Assembly (NCBI GenBank): GCA_905221605.1
Contig: CAJNDS010002713.1
Span: forward strand, 1-64,000
Length of the DNA: 64,000 bases
Reading direction: 5' to 3'
DNA from: Symbiodinium natans
Taxonomy: Eukaryota > Sar > Dinophyceae > Suessiales > Symbiodiniaceae
Positions 47,184-55,919 of this stretch are shown here, piece after piece. The translations under genes were made by a program, and so were the position numbers. Position 1 is the stretch's first letter; the number at the start of each line of letters is the position of its first letter. The notes under the pieces are model-generated. The model was not told the DNA's origin, made no database searches, and worked only from the letters and a program-made list of their open reading frames with translations.

Positions 47184-49325
47184 ATGGGTGGAGGAGGGTC
47201 GAAGGGCAGGGGCAAGAGCAAGAGCCCAGGCCCTAAGGGCCGGAAGGGCCCGCCCACGATAGACGACGTGCAGCGCCTGCTAGTCCGATGCATGCGGCAC
47301 GGCGAAGGTGGCTGCAGAGGCCGGTTCGGTCCGGGCGGCCTCTACCCGGTTGATGAGTTGATCGAACAACTCGGGATCACCATCAACCAGTACAACCAGG
47401 CGGTCGCGCACGACGCCAGCCAGCGGAAACCGAGGTTGGACACCTCGCACGCTGGTTTCCTTCGTGCCTTCCAAGGCCACTCTGCCGATTGTGGCCATCC
47501 GATGGGGTTCATGATGGAGGGCCTAAGTGAGACGGCCATCGACGACCTCATCCGTCAGTATGGCCCGGCCATGTGGCACGGCACGGACCTGCATGTCGTG
47601 CCAAGCCTGGTGCAGAACGGCCTGATCCCCGGCGGCGGGCCGGGAGGCCGCCTCGGGGTGCACTACGTCTTAGGACACTGCCCCACGCACCGGGAGGACG
47701 GAAGGCGCGGGTTCCGCCGCGGATCGACTTGCATAGTCGAGGTCCGACTGGCGGTCCTGCGGGACGCCGGAGTGCCCATCTATGCAGGAGCGGATGGGGT
47801 GGCCCTCACTGGCCAGATTAGGGCCACCGGCATTTCCCGCATCTGGGCACTTTTCAGGGGCTCGCCTGTCTACTCAGACTTGATAGCTGAGTTGGAAGTG
47901 GATAGGTTGGTCCTGCGTGTCGACCTAAAGAGTTTAGGCGACACCAGTGCGGGCCCCAACCCGCCGTTGGGGCGAGGACCGAAACTGGGCACGGTCCAAG
48001 CGTCCCAAGCTGCTGCGGCCAGCAGTGGCGCGGCGAGCTCCTCGACGGTTGTGCTGGCCCCTGCGGGTCGTGTCATGGCCGCGGGGGCCGCCCAACCTGT
48101 TACCCCTCCTAAGGCCGCGCCTAAGGCCAAAGGGCGTCCCTTAGGGACCCCTAGGACTTCGATCGTGCCAGCGAAGCCCAAGGTGTACCCTAGGCGTAAC
48201 GTCCCGGGCCCCAATGTCCTCGAGCCCGAGGACTCGCTCGAGGAAGAGGCAGCCCAAGAAGCTGAAGGTGTCGAGGAAGATAGTTCCAGCTCGGATCTTC
48301 CCGATACGCGGGCGCCTCCAGCCGCGGTCAAAGTGAAGGAGGACGAGGAGCCCGCAAGTGGGGCCAAGGCCGAGAGCACAGAGGAAGGAGTCCTCGTGCT
48401 CGGCCAGTCTGTGGTCACCAGCGCGAAGGAATACCTCGCGCGGTCCGAAGCTCTCCTTAGAGCGCAGAAGCTCCAGTCGAGAATACTGGAGGTTGCGGGA
48501 ACTGCGATGGTGAAGCTGGAGAAGATCACCAAGCGTGAGGAGTCCCTCAAAACGCTGCGCCGAGAGGGAGAGAGTCGGGCGGCCGGGGAAGGCGCCGACG
48601 GGGAAGAGGTGTCTGACGATGGTCAGGACGCCCCCGGGGCCGCGGGGTCGAGCACTTCCGCCAGGCCTTCGGGAGGCGGGACCGCCCAGTCCGCCTCAGC
48701 CTCAGAGGAGCCTCGCCCCAACGCTGACGGCCACTACGGATGCTCGGCTCCGGGATGCGGGCTAGCCTTTGAGTCGCTGGTGCAGTACCACTTGCATCAG
48801 GCGGCCTGCCATGGCGCCTCTCTTCCGCCCAACCTGGGGATCAGCCCCTCCGCACCTCTTGACCCTTTTCGTCAGGACTGGCGGGGACGGTTGTTCCGCC
48901 GAGGGAAGGACGGTGGGTATGGGGAGGTGCCCATGCTCCGAGTGATTAGGTACCACAAAGCCAACGGGTACGATCACTCGAGAGTCCCGCTCCTGAGGCG
49001 AGGGGACCGAATCCAGCTTGAGGATGGATCGCACCACATCTATGGTGGTAGCCATCCGCCGGGGTGGCTTCGCGACGACCCCGAGCTGGACCCCCCTGGT
49101 GCTCCAGAGGGAAGTGATGGAGGGTCCACGCCCAAGAGCGAGCCCACGGAGGAGGCCGTGCCCGAGCCTCCGCGGAAGGCCGCTCCACGCGGGCGGGCCC
49201 TCGAGCCGCCGAAGGGCGACGTCCAGCGACGCCTGGCCGAGCGTCGCTCCAAGCGAGATTACTCGCCGGACCTGGTGACGCCTCTTGACGATCTCCATGC
49301 CCAAAGACGAGGAGGTCTCGGTTGA
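47184..49325 (+). CDS. ORF2: Tpt1/KptA-like RNA 2'-phosphotransferase domain and C2H2 finger
   Basis: 713 codons from ATG 47184. After a Gly/Lys-rich start, residues about 28-235 match the Tpt1/KptA fold: VRCMRHGEGG (compare LRH), a winged-helix-like segment, FLRAFQGHSADCGH (compare IRAxQGHS), MWHGTDLHVVPSLVQNGLIP (LYHGT), GGRLGVHYVLGH (R-x-HVHLS), and GVPIYAGADGVALTGQI (F-x-S-x-NGVxL). The Arg and His of the RAxQGHS motif and the HGT motif are kept. Family enzymes transfer an RNA 2'-phosphate to NAD+. Downstream are an acidic/Pro linker, a coiled-coil stretch, and a C2H2 finger (C-x4-C-x12-H-x4-H, near residues 517-540). The frame is lost near 49310 through about 150 bp of deletion relative to the left copy. 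Its role in the element is unknown; NAD+- or RNA-end chemistry is plausible. Confidence 0.78.
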   Translation: MGGGGSKGRGKSKSPGPKGRKGPPTIDDVQRLLVRCMRHGEGGCRGRFGPGGLYPVDELIEQLGITINQYNQAVAHDASQRKPRLDTSHAGFLRAFQGHSADCGHPMGFMMEGLSETAIDDLIRQYGPAMWHGTDLHVVPSLVQNGLIPGGGPGGRLGVHYVLGHCPTHREDGRRGFRRGSTCIVEVRLAVLRDAGVPIYAGADGVALTGQIRATGISRIWALFRGSPVYSDLIAELEVDRLVLRVDLKSLGDTSAGPNPPLGRGPKLGTVQASQAAAASSGAASSSTVVLAPAGRVMAAGAAQPVTPPKAAPKAKGRPLGTPRTSIVPAKPKVYPRRNVPGPNVLEPEDSLEEEAAQEAEGVEEDSSSSDLPDTRAPPAAVKVKEDEEPASGAKAESTEEGVLVLGQSVVTSAKEYLARSEALLRAQKLQSRILEVAGTAMVKLEKITKREESLKTLRREGESRAAGEGADGEEVSDDGQDAPGAAGSSTSARPSGGGTAQSASASEEPRPNADGHYGCSAPGCGLAFESLVQYHLHQAACHGASLPPNLGISPSAPLDPFRQDWRGRLFRRGKDGGYGEVPMLRVIRYHKANGYDHSRVPLLRRGDRIQLEDGSHHIYGGSHPPGWLRDDPELDPPGAPEGSDGGSTPKSEPTEEAVPEPPRKAAPRGRALEPPKGDVQRRLAERRSKRDYSPDLVTPLDDLHAQRRGGLG

Positions 49326-49805
49326 GATGGAGGCTGCCACCGCGGATGAGGCGGACGAGGTCGCCCTCCCAGCCAACCGAGCCTACGTCGAAGGCCGCTT
49401 TTACCCCTACGGCAGCTGGCGGTGCTTCTTCTGCGAAGCCATCAACCCGGTTACCGAGGACCAGTGCCTCACCACGCACGCGGGCGGCCCGAATGCGGGC
49501 GCCCCGTGCGACGGCCGATGGATCAATGGGATCGACATCGGGTGGTGGGAGGTGGATCCCCAAACCGCGCCGGAGCAATGGCGGCGGAGGTTTTCTGCCG
49601 AAGAGCTTGAAGACCAACAAGCGCGGGCAGATGCCGCGAGGCTCCTCAGCGATGAGGAACTCGCTGAAGCCCTCCAGGCGGCCGAGGAGGCGCAGGCGGC
49701 CGAGCGCGCCAAGAAGCGGGAGCGGCGCCAGGCGGAGAAGGCGGAGCGCGATGATCACATCAGCGAAGCGCTCCGCATAGCAGGGTGGCAGTGCCCTAAC
49801 TGCTA
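49285..49805 (+). pseudogene. RanBP2-finger segment of ORF2, interrupted by a MITE
   Basis: Carries the degenerate WRCFFCEAINPVTEDQC finger, a charged coiled coil, and the first half of the second finger (WQCPNC). The MITE at 49806 cuts the coding sequence inside that finger, right after the Tyr codon; translation would end nine codons later at a stop within the MITE. Confidence 0.65.
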
Positions 49806-50132
49806 CCTGGACCCTCCAGGGGACTAAAATATTAGTCGTTGGTTGGAAAAGCATGAATTTAAGTCGCTGTTCAGGAAATTCGTTCTTCGATGAAAAAAGT
49901 GCTCGTGCCATGTTTGGGCAAAGCGTGGCAAAGCAGCGGTCGGCAAAAAGCGCGTTTCGGCCGGGAAAGAGCGCGTTTCGGTCGGCAAAGAGCGCCGTCG
50001 CCAAACATGAGCCCATGTCTCATTCTGCAATAGTCCCGAAAAACGCTCGAGAACAGAAATTTTCGTTCTCGGACGCGAAAAAACGGTTATCTTCAAAAAA
50101 ACAGATATTTTAGCCTCCTCGGCATCTCCAGG
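49806..50132 (+). mobile_element. TA-flanked MITE (327 bp)
   Basis: Absent from the left giant copy, whose site reads ...CTGCTATGAATGG. Here the TA is duplicated around the insert. Termini are inverted: CCTGGA...CTAAAATAT at the left and the complement (ATATTTTAG...TCCAGG) at the right, over about 30 bp with mismatches between. There is no coding capacity. A TA duplication is typical of Tc1/mariner-type transposases acting in trans. Confidence 0.85.
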
Positions 50133-50134
50133 TA

Positions 50135-51041
50135 TGAATGGAACCTTTCATTCAGGCAGCTGTGCTTTAGGTGCAGCACACCCCTCCGCTTGGCAGAGGT
50201 TGTTTCCCGCGGGATCCCGGATCCGCGGCGCGGCGAACAGAGGGACTCGGGCTCCGAGAGCAGCCAGGATGAGCTGGAGTACGAGATCCTTCTGGCCAAT
50301 CGCGCGATGGATCAGGAAACGATCCAGCCTCTTCTTAGAAGCAAACACAAGAAGAGGGGCGGCAAGAGACGTCGCGAGGAGGCGACGCACGGCAAGGGCC
50401 GCGACCCTTGGGGTGCTTGGGCAGACGCCCGTGGCAAGGGCCAGGGCAAGCCGAAGGGCAGAGGCAAGTCCGATGCCAAGGGCAAGCCCAAGGGGAGGGG
50501 CAAGTGCGCCTGGGGCGCTTTCGCCGCGGGCATTGTTGCCGCGTTCCAGCCCCGCCCAAGCACACGCTGGGTCCCAGCTTTCCCGTGCGGGTCGGCCCGG
50601 CCGCCGCCGAGTGTTCCGCTTCCGCCGCGGACCCCCTTTTTCCTGGGTCGCGGGCTCCTCAATCGTTTGATGCACGCCCTCAACGGGAACATCAACGGCT
50701 GGTGGGGCCTGGCGGCTGCAGCGTCGGCGCCGATTGCCTTGCAGTTGCACCGCGGGGTTGTGCATGTTGTCGAGGACTCCATGCACGCGGTTGCAACGGT
50801 TTCGGCCGACGTTGTCGAGGAAATCGGCCATGGGGCCAGGCGGACCGTGTGGGTCGCCGGAACAGCCATCACTCTGGTAGTAGTGATCTTGTGCGGTGCT
50901 GTTCTGTGGTACGTGAGTCGTGCCGTTGCCAATCGCATTGCGCATTGCGACATGGCAACACCGCGGCCCCTGAGGCGCGGCTGTCTCAGCTCCTTGGCTC
51001 CGAAGCGACGTTTGAGGTCGCGAGCACCAAGAAAGGGGTGA
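50135..51041 (+). pseudogene. ORF2 continuation: second RanBP2 finger half, basic region and membrane helix
   Basis: Resumes after the MITE with the rest of the finger (LCFRC in the family; changed in places), then LEYEILLANRAMDQETIQPL, a Lys/Gly-rich segment, a hydrophobic amphipathic region and a clear membrane helix AITLVVVILCGAVLWYV (about 50860-50915). The helix is missing from the left copy through a deletion. The frame breaks near 50945 before the SWIM finger. Confidence 0.55.
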
Positions 51042-52108
51042 CCCATAAGGTTTGGGTGCATCTCAAGGAGGAGACAGCTGCCTGTGGCTGTCGTGCTTAC
51101 CTGGCAGAAGGACGCTGCGGGCATTGCGATGCCGCAATGGACACCGCTCGTTCCTTAGGGTTTTTGCACGCGGCCCAGCGAGGCGCGGGTCCTGCGCTCA
51201 CAGACTCCATTCGGAGTACCGCCTCCGATGCCCTAGCTAAGGGTAAGGTGGTGTTGGGTTTGGGGAACAGTGAAGGGTGTTTCTCCCAACTCGCGGCCAA
51301 GAGCCGCGGGCTCTCCTGCTTTCAGGGGCTCGCGGGTCGTGACCTGGCCGCGGCCCCAGCAGATGGAGCGAGCGCAGCCCACGCACATTCCGGCTCCGTG
51401 CAACGTGCCGCCACTGCCACTGTGGCGCGCACGCCAGGCCGGAGGAACAAGGGCCCAGCCCCCGCTAGGAGTTCTCCAGTCAAAGAAGCGGAATTCCTTG
51501 CGGGCGGGCCATACATTCAGGCCGCCCAAACGCTGCTTGGGTCCGGAGCAGCAGAGGATGTGATCTACATCCGGGCTTACAGCTTAGATTGCCCATCCTG
51601 CATCGAGGCAATCGAAGCGTCGCTTGGCAAGGGCGCAAGCGTTCGGATTGTCGCCGACATGGGACAATGCCACCGCACCAAGCTTCAGTGGCAAGCGTTG
51701 AAACGCTTGGCGGCCGCAGGTGCCGAGGTGAAGGTGGGTTGCGGCACATCCTTGCGCGACGCCTATGCTCGCGACGGCCGCGGGGCTAAGGTAGGCACCG
51801 GGATTCAAGGGCTGCGCCATGCCAAAGCCCTTTGCCTACTGCGGCCTGACGGCGCGGTGGTGCTGATTGGGAGCCTCAATTTTACCACAAGCAGCAAAGC
51901 CAATGCGGAGGCAGGGCTTAAGCTTGAGGTCCCCAAGACGCACCCTGTCGCGCAGTCCTACGTCGAGGATTTCCAGAGGGTGTCGGCTGAGGCGTTCTCC
52001 CTCGATGAGGCGGTTGCGAAGCGCCCTCAGTTGGAGCGAGCCAGTAGCTCCAACGTTGCTGGCAACGCCACTCGTGCCCCCAACACTGCTCCACAGGGTA
52101 TCGAGTAG
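50945..52108 (+). CDS. ORF2 C-terminal part: SWIM finger and PLD-family domain (right copy)
   Basis: Open from upstream, with meaningful protein from about 50945 (LRHGNTAAPEARLSQLLGSE). SWIM finger CGCRAYLAEGRCGH at about 51088-51128. The linker contains a dyad motif at 51332-51352. The PLD-like domain spans about 51480-51960, with RHAKALCLLRPDGAVVLIGS and LNFTTSSKANAEAG. In this copy the residue before HAK is Arg instead of His. The stop is at 52108, 691 bp before the 3' LTR. It is 97-99% alike by eye to the left copy. Confidence 0.72.
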   Translation: MRHGNTAAPEARLSQLLGSEATFEVASTKKGVTHKVWVHLKEETAACGCRAYLAEGRCGHCDAAMDTARSLGFLHAAQRGAGPALTDSIRSTASDALAKGKVVLGLGNSEGCFSQLAAKSRGLSCFQGLAGRDLAAAPADGASAAHAHSGSVQRAATATVARTPGRRNKGPAPARSSPVKEAEFLAGGPYIQAAQTLLGSGAAEDVIYIRAYSLDCPSCIEAIEASLGKGASVRIVADMGQCHRTKLQWQALKRLAAAGAEVKVGCGTSLRDAYARDGRGAKVGTGIQGLRHAKALCLLRPDGAVVLIGSLNFTTSSKANAEAGLKLEVPKTHPVAQSYVEDFQRVSAEAFSLDEAVAKRPQLERASSSNVAGNATRAPNTAPQGIE

Positions 52109-52799
52109 GCTGCGGCCAGTTGGCGCGGCGTGGTATGCATCCACGCATTATCAGAGCAGGCGTTGCAGCACGGCACGTTGCTTCGCCAACCTTTTGCACT
52201 TTCTTTTGCGTGACTGCGGGCGAAAAGCCGCGGCAGGTTGGAAGCCTGCCCATTTTGCATTCCCCGCACTTTTCTTCTCCGCCCTGCCTGTGGCCCCTCT
52301 TGTCGAGGGCGCTCTTTTGCAGGTGCTGCGGACCGTGTCCTGGTCGCGGCAGTGCGCTCGCCGAAGCGCGTGCGAGTTGCACTGGCTGCGGCACAAGCAA
52401 TGTGCGCGGCTCTCGCTGAGTCCGGTAGCCCGTAGGGTAGTTCTGGATAGGTGAGTTGCCGTAGCCGTAGCTTAGGGCCGGTAGGTTGTACAGTGTACCA
52501 TTTGTACCATAGTCTGCGTACTGGCAGCTAGAGACCAGCTCGAGGATTCAGGAGCCTCGCCCACCAGCAAAAGGGGGAGGGCCTTCAGGGAAAGGGCGGT
52601 TTAGGGCTGCTGAGGGTTGCTGTCGTCGTGCGTTCGTTTTGGTGGTGCGGGCTAGCGTCCCTGCCGCATGCCAATGCTCATGATGTGCGGGCCACCGCGG
52701 TCGCACGCGACACCCTCTCCCTTCCCTTTCTGTGTTCAGCGCGAGTGCCTGCTGCACTCCGAGCTCGAGATGAGCTGGAAGCCTCGGCTGAGGGGCGAA
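52109..52799 (+). other. 3' untranslated region of the right giant element
   Basis: No supported gene. A dyad motif (GCGGACCGTGTCCTGGTCGC) starts at 52328. The last ten bases, GAGGGGCGAA, are the likely polypurine tract abutting the 3' LTR. A region near 52530-52790 differs from the left copy more than the coding parts do. Confidence 0.6.
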
Positions 52800-53099
52800 T
52801 GTGAGCAGGTCTATGCACGCACGCTGCATGTGCAAAGCTGCCAGGGCCAGTACTGTAGTAGTTTTCCTTTGCATGCGTAGTTTTGCAATTCGTAACAATG
52901 CCAATGTTTTGGCTCAAGTACCGAGCTTGTGCCTTTGAGCACGGTAGTTTCGTACAGTAGCTCTTAGGTTGCTGTGCGGTCCGACCGGACGCACTCAGGC
53001 GTAGCTGCACAAGTGCTTGAACTCGCGAAGTCGTAAAACAGCGTGGCCGGGCTGTGATTGCATTGGCTTAGTGCAAGTCCAGTGCTGGTCGACTTCACA
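52800..53099 (+). repeat. 3' LTR of the right giant element
   Basis: 300 bp, one base different from the 5' LTR. TTTTGGCTCAAG lies at 52907-52918. Followed directly by TACTACTAC. Confidence 0.95.
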
Positions 53100-53237
<138 letters not shown>

Positions 53238-53264
53238 TTACTTGTATCGCTAAGAATAATCGTA

Positions 53265-54285
53265 ATGATAGTACATACAACTGAAAACACAAATAGCAAT
53301 CATAGTAACACTCAAAACAAGAAGAAGAACAAACGATTAACAACAACAAGAACAGTCGTCGAGATGCTTCTTCCTCCCATCAGTATCAGGTTTCCGAGCG
53401 GTACTTTGCAAGCTTGCAAAGCTGGCCAGCCACTTGCAAAAGGCTTTTTTGGCGTTTGCTGGGCAGTGCTGGGCGACTTGGACTACTATGTTGCGGGGTT
53501 AAACCTGCCCTCTTACAACAATGCACACATGCCCTGCAGCCTTTGTCGCTGCTCGTTGTCTGGGCCAGCGACTTGGTCCAACTTTACAGCTGGGGCCCCA
53601 TGGCGAGCAACCATGTGGACCCCCGAGACATGGCATGCCTGGGAAGGCAAGTCAACCAACCCCCTCTTCCAGGAGGTTCCTGGAATGAGTGTGCTGCAGG
53701 TTTGTTGCGATTACATGCACAGTAAGTACCTGGAACGGACATGGTGGTCCCTGACTCGGTTGACAATGTTCGTTCGAAAAAGTGGCGGGCCGAAACTGCG
53801 AGGCAAGGCGGCAGAGATCAGGCATTTTGCCGAGGTCTTGCTGTCACTGTGGCAAAGCCATTGCGACAACACACAGCTGGTGCATCGACAGATAACATTG
53901 TTGCTCAAGAAGAATGTCATGATGGAACGACTGATGACAGAACACCACGACAAACTCTTTTTCGAGGACGACGAGGCTCGAGCCTTCGAACAGGCGTGCT
54001 CCGACATGTTGCTGTTGCACGCCGATCTTGCGAAGTACTATGCTGGTTTGGGCAAACAATACTTTTTCCTTGACGAGCAAGACACACATGTTACAACATG
54101 CTGCCCTTCTGAGCAAATGCCTGAGTCCTCGCTTGGTCTGGTGTTTCGTCGGGGAAGATTTTCAACAGAAAGCTCAAAGGCTTGCCTCCATGAGTTTGAA
54201 AGGCAACACAGGAGTGTATGCTGTGAACAAGATGTTTCGGCATTACAGGCTCGGTCTGAGCCTTCTATTTGATGCTGCGTCGTGA
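53265..54285 (+). pseudogene. Fragment of an unrecognised protein family, frameshifted near its end
   Basis: The first 335-codon frame includes VGLNLPSYNNAHM-like sequence (YYVAGLNLPSYNNAH), a C-x2-C pair (CSLC), the segment VLQVCCDYMHSKYLERTWWS, and a helical region. Near 54085 the sensible reading moves to another frame (MLQHAALLSKCLSPRLVWCF, then VYAVNKMFRHYRLGLSLLFD). The start is ill-defined: the first 35 residues are simple-sequence-derived (NTNSNHSNTQNKKKNKR), so the true 5' part is missing. I do not recognise a named family. The motif arrangement and truncation suggest a multicopy, possibly transposon-derived protein, which is inference. Confidence 0.5.
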
Positions 54286-54385
54286 GGAGGATGATGCACA
54301 GCGAAAAAGAATGTTTCTACCAATGGTGAATAAGCCCTCGCAGAGTAGCAATAATATGGGGAGGCGGTCTGGTTAGTCCTACAAT

Positions 54386-54490
54386 TGCTACTACTACTAC
54401 TACCACTACTACTACTACTACGACTACTACTGCTACTGCTACTGCTACTACTACTACTACTACTACTACGACGACGACTACGACGACGAT
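54386..54490. repeat. Degenerate CTA/CGA microsatellite
   Basis: CTACTAC with TGCTAC and CGACGA variants. It lies 100 bp after the pseudogene at 53265. Confidence 0.95.
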
Positions 54491-54532
54491 TGACAAAAAG
54501 CATTGTGCAGCTGCGAGCCCGAATTGTCCTTC

Positions 54533-54799
54533 TACTACCTCCTGTGTAGCTGGGGCGTTTCTTCTTCTTGACTTCTCTTCTTGGTAGTGACAACTTCTTC
54601 GGGAAATCTGCTTGGCAGAGAAAAAATGTTGCCGGTGGTGGCCCTGACACACTCCATTCGGGTTACTACCTCCTGTGTAGCTGGGGCGTTTCTTCTTCTT
54701 CTTCTTCATTTCTCTTCTTCGTAGTGACAACTTCTTCGGGAAATCTGCTAGGCAGAGAAATGTTGCCGGTGGTGGCCCTGAGACACTCCAGTCGGGTTT
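54533..54799 (+). repeat. Two-copy tandem repeat, period about 131 bp
   Basis: Units start TACTACCTCCTGTGTAGCTG at 54533 and 54664, and both end near CACTCCA.TCGGGTT. Unit 2 has a longer TTC run and a 5-base loss after CAGAGAAA. Confidence 0.9.
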
Positions 54800-54830
54800 A
54801 GGTTTCAGGTTTGAGGCACTACTTCTGCAG

Positions 54831-54880
54831 AACAAAAACCCTAAACCCTTTTCTAAAAAACAATTCTAAACCCTAAGAAT
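54831..54880 (-). repeat. Short degenerate telomere-like repeat (CCCTAAA strand)
   Basis: AACCCTAAACCC and CTAAACCCTAAG are spaced by a TTTTCTAAAA stretch. Orientation is opposite to the tract at 55363. Confidence 0.6.
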
Positions 54881-54942
54881 ACCAGGAGGAGGAGTCTTGC
54901 TGAGGGTTCAGGCCTGTGCTTTTGCTTTGCGTGGCAAACAAC

Positions 54943-55175
54943 AACAAAGTATCCCTCTCCAAGAAAGTATCCCTTGTTGTTCGGATTCCCTATCCCTCAA
55001 AGTATTAGTTGTCACTCCTCAGAGTATCCCTCAAAGTATTCCTTGTTCGCCCCTCAGTCAAAGCATTATCCCTGTTGTCTCTCCTCGAAGTATCCCTCAA
55101 AGTATAAGCTGTGAGTCCTCAGAGTATCCCTCAAAGCATGATTATTATCCCTCAGAAGAGTATCCCTCAGAGTAG
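54943..55175 (+). repeat. Degenerate tandem array of TATCCCTCAAAG-type units
   Basis: About ten imperfect copies of AGTATCCCTCA(A/G)AG are interspersed with short variable spacers. No coding sense. Confidence 0.75.
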
Positions 55176-55254
55176 ACCACACTCCTCAGGTATAATATGC
55201 CCTCGAAAAAGGATTGTTTATCAACATCAAAAAAACCGCACAAGAGTCGAGAAA

Positions 55255-55360
55255 CACAAAAAGAATCGACGACGACCGCAACAACCACCACCGCCACCAC
55301 AACGACAACAACGACAACGACAACAGCAACGACAACGACAACAACAACAAGAACAAGAAC
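55255..55360 (+). repeat. CAA/CGA-rich simple sequence
   Basis: ACAACAACGACAACGACAAC-type low complexity directly before the telomeric repeats. Confidence 0.8.
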
Positions 55361-55362
55361 GG

Positions 55363-55457
55363 TTTAGGGTTTAGGGTTTAGGGTTTAGGGTTTAGGGTTT
55401 AGCGTTTAGGGTTTAGGGTTTAGGGTTTAGGGTTGAGGGTTGAGGGTTTAGGGTTTC
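55363..55457 (+). repeat. Interstitial telomeric repeat (TTTAGGG)n
   Basis: About twelve TTTAGGG units, with one TTTAGCG and two TTGAGGG variants. TTTAGGG is the telomere type of dinoflagellates and plants. The tract is internal, with unrelated DNA on both sides. Confidence 0.95.
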
Positions 55458-55562
55458 AGTGCAAAACAAAAACCTGGAAGATCAGAAGAATTACCTTTTC
55501 CTGTTAAGATCAGTGCAAAACACCAGACAGATCTGAAGAATTACCTTTCCCTGTCAAGATCA
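55457..55562 (+). repeat. Two-copy tandem repeat, period 54 bp
   Basis: CAGTGCAAAACA starts at 55457 and 55511. Both units contain GAAGAATTACCTTT and end CTGT(T/C)AAGAT. Confidence 0.85.
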
Positions 55563-55569
55563 GGAAGAA

Positions 55570-55915
55570 TTGTCTTCAGATTCTGCTCAAATCATCATCT
55601 TCCGGCAACCCGAAGCTTGTTCGAAATTTCGAGTTGTCGTTTCCCGAAGTTTACTCGAAATTTCGAGTTGCCGAACCGGTGAAAATAGGCTAGTTTTCGG
55701 CCCAAAAAAACAAGATATTTTGCAACCGTTTTTTGGGGCGCCAAAAAACAAGATATTCCCCCAAAAAATAGTCTAAATAGACTATTTTCGCGGGCAATTT
55801 TTGTTTACAAAATTAGCTATTTGCACGCCAAAAATAGATTATTTTTCCCATAAAATTTGTCTAACGCAGACTATTTTTAACTACAGACAAAACATAGTCT
55901 AAGATAGTCTGAAAG
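55570..55915. repeat. AT-rich palindrome-containing segment, possible MITE remnant
   Basis: Contains two copies of TCGAAATTTCGAGTTG (55621 and 55655), the palindrome TAGTCTAAATAGACTA (55769-55784), repeated ACAAGATATT, and three further TAGTCT/AGACTA motifs. Base composition differs sharply from the GC-rich DNA starting at 55920. Ends are not defined. Confidence 0.5.
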
Positions 55916-55919
55916 GTTC

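Noticed and set aside
54940-55180. CRISPR-like array from repeated TATCCCTCAAAG units
   Set aside because: Repeats are short and degenerate, spacers irregular, and the context is eukaryotic.
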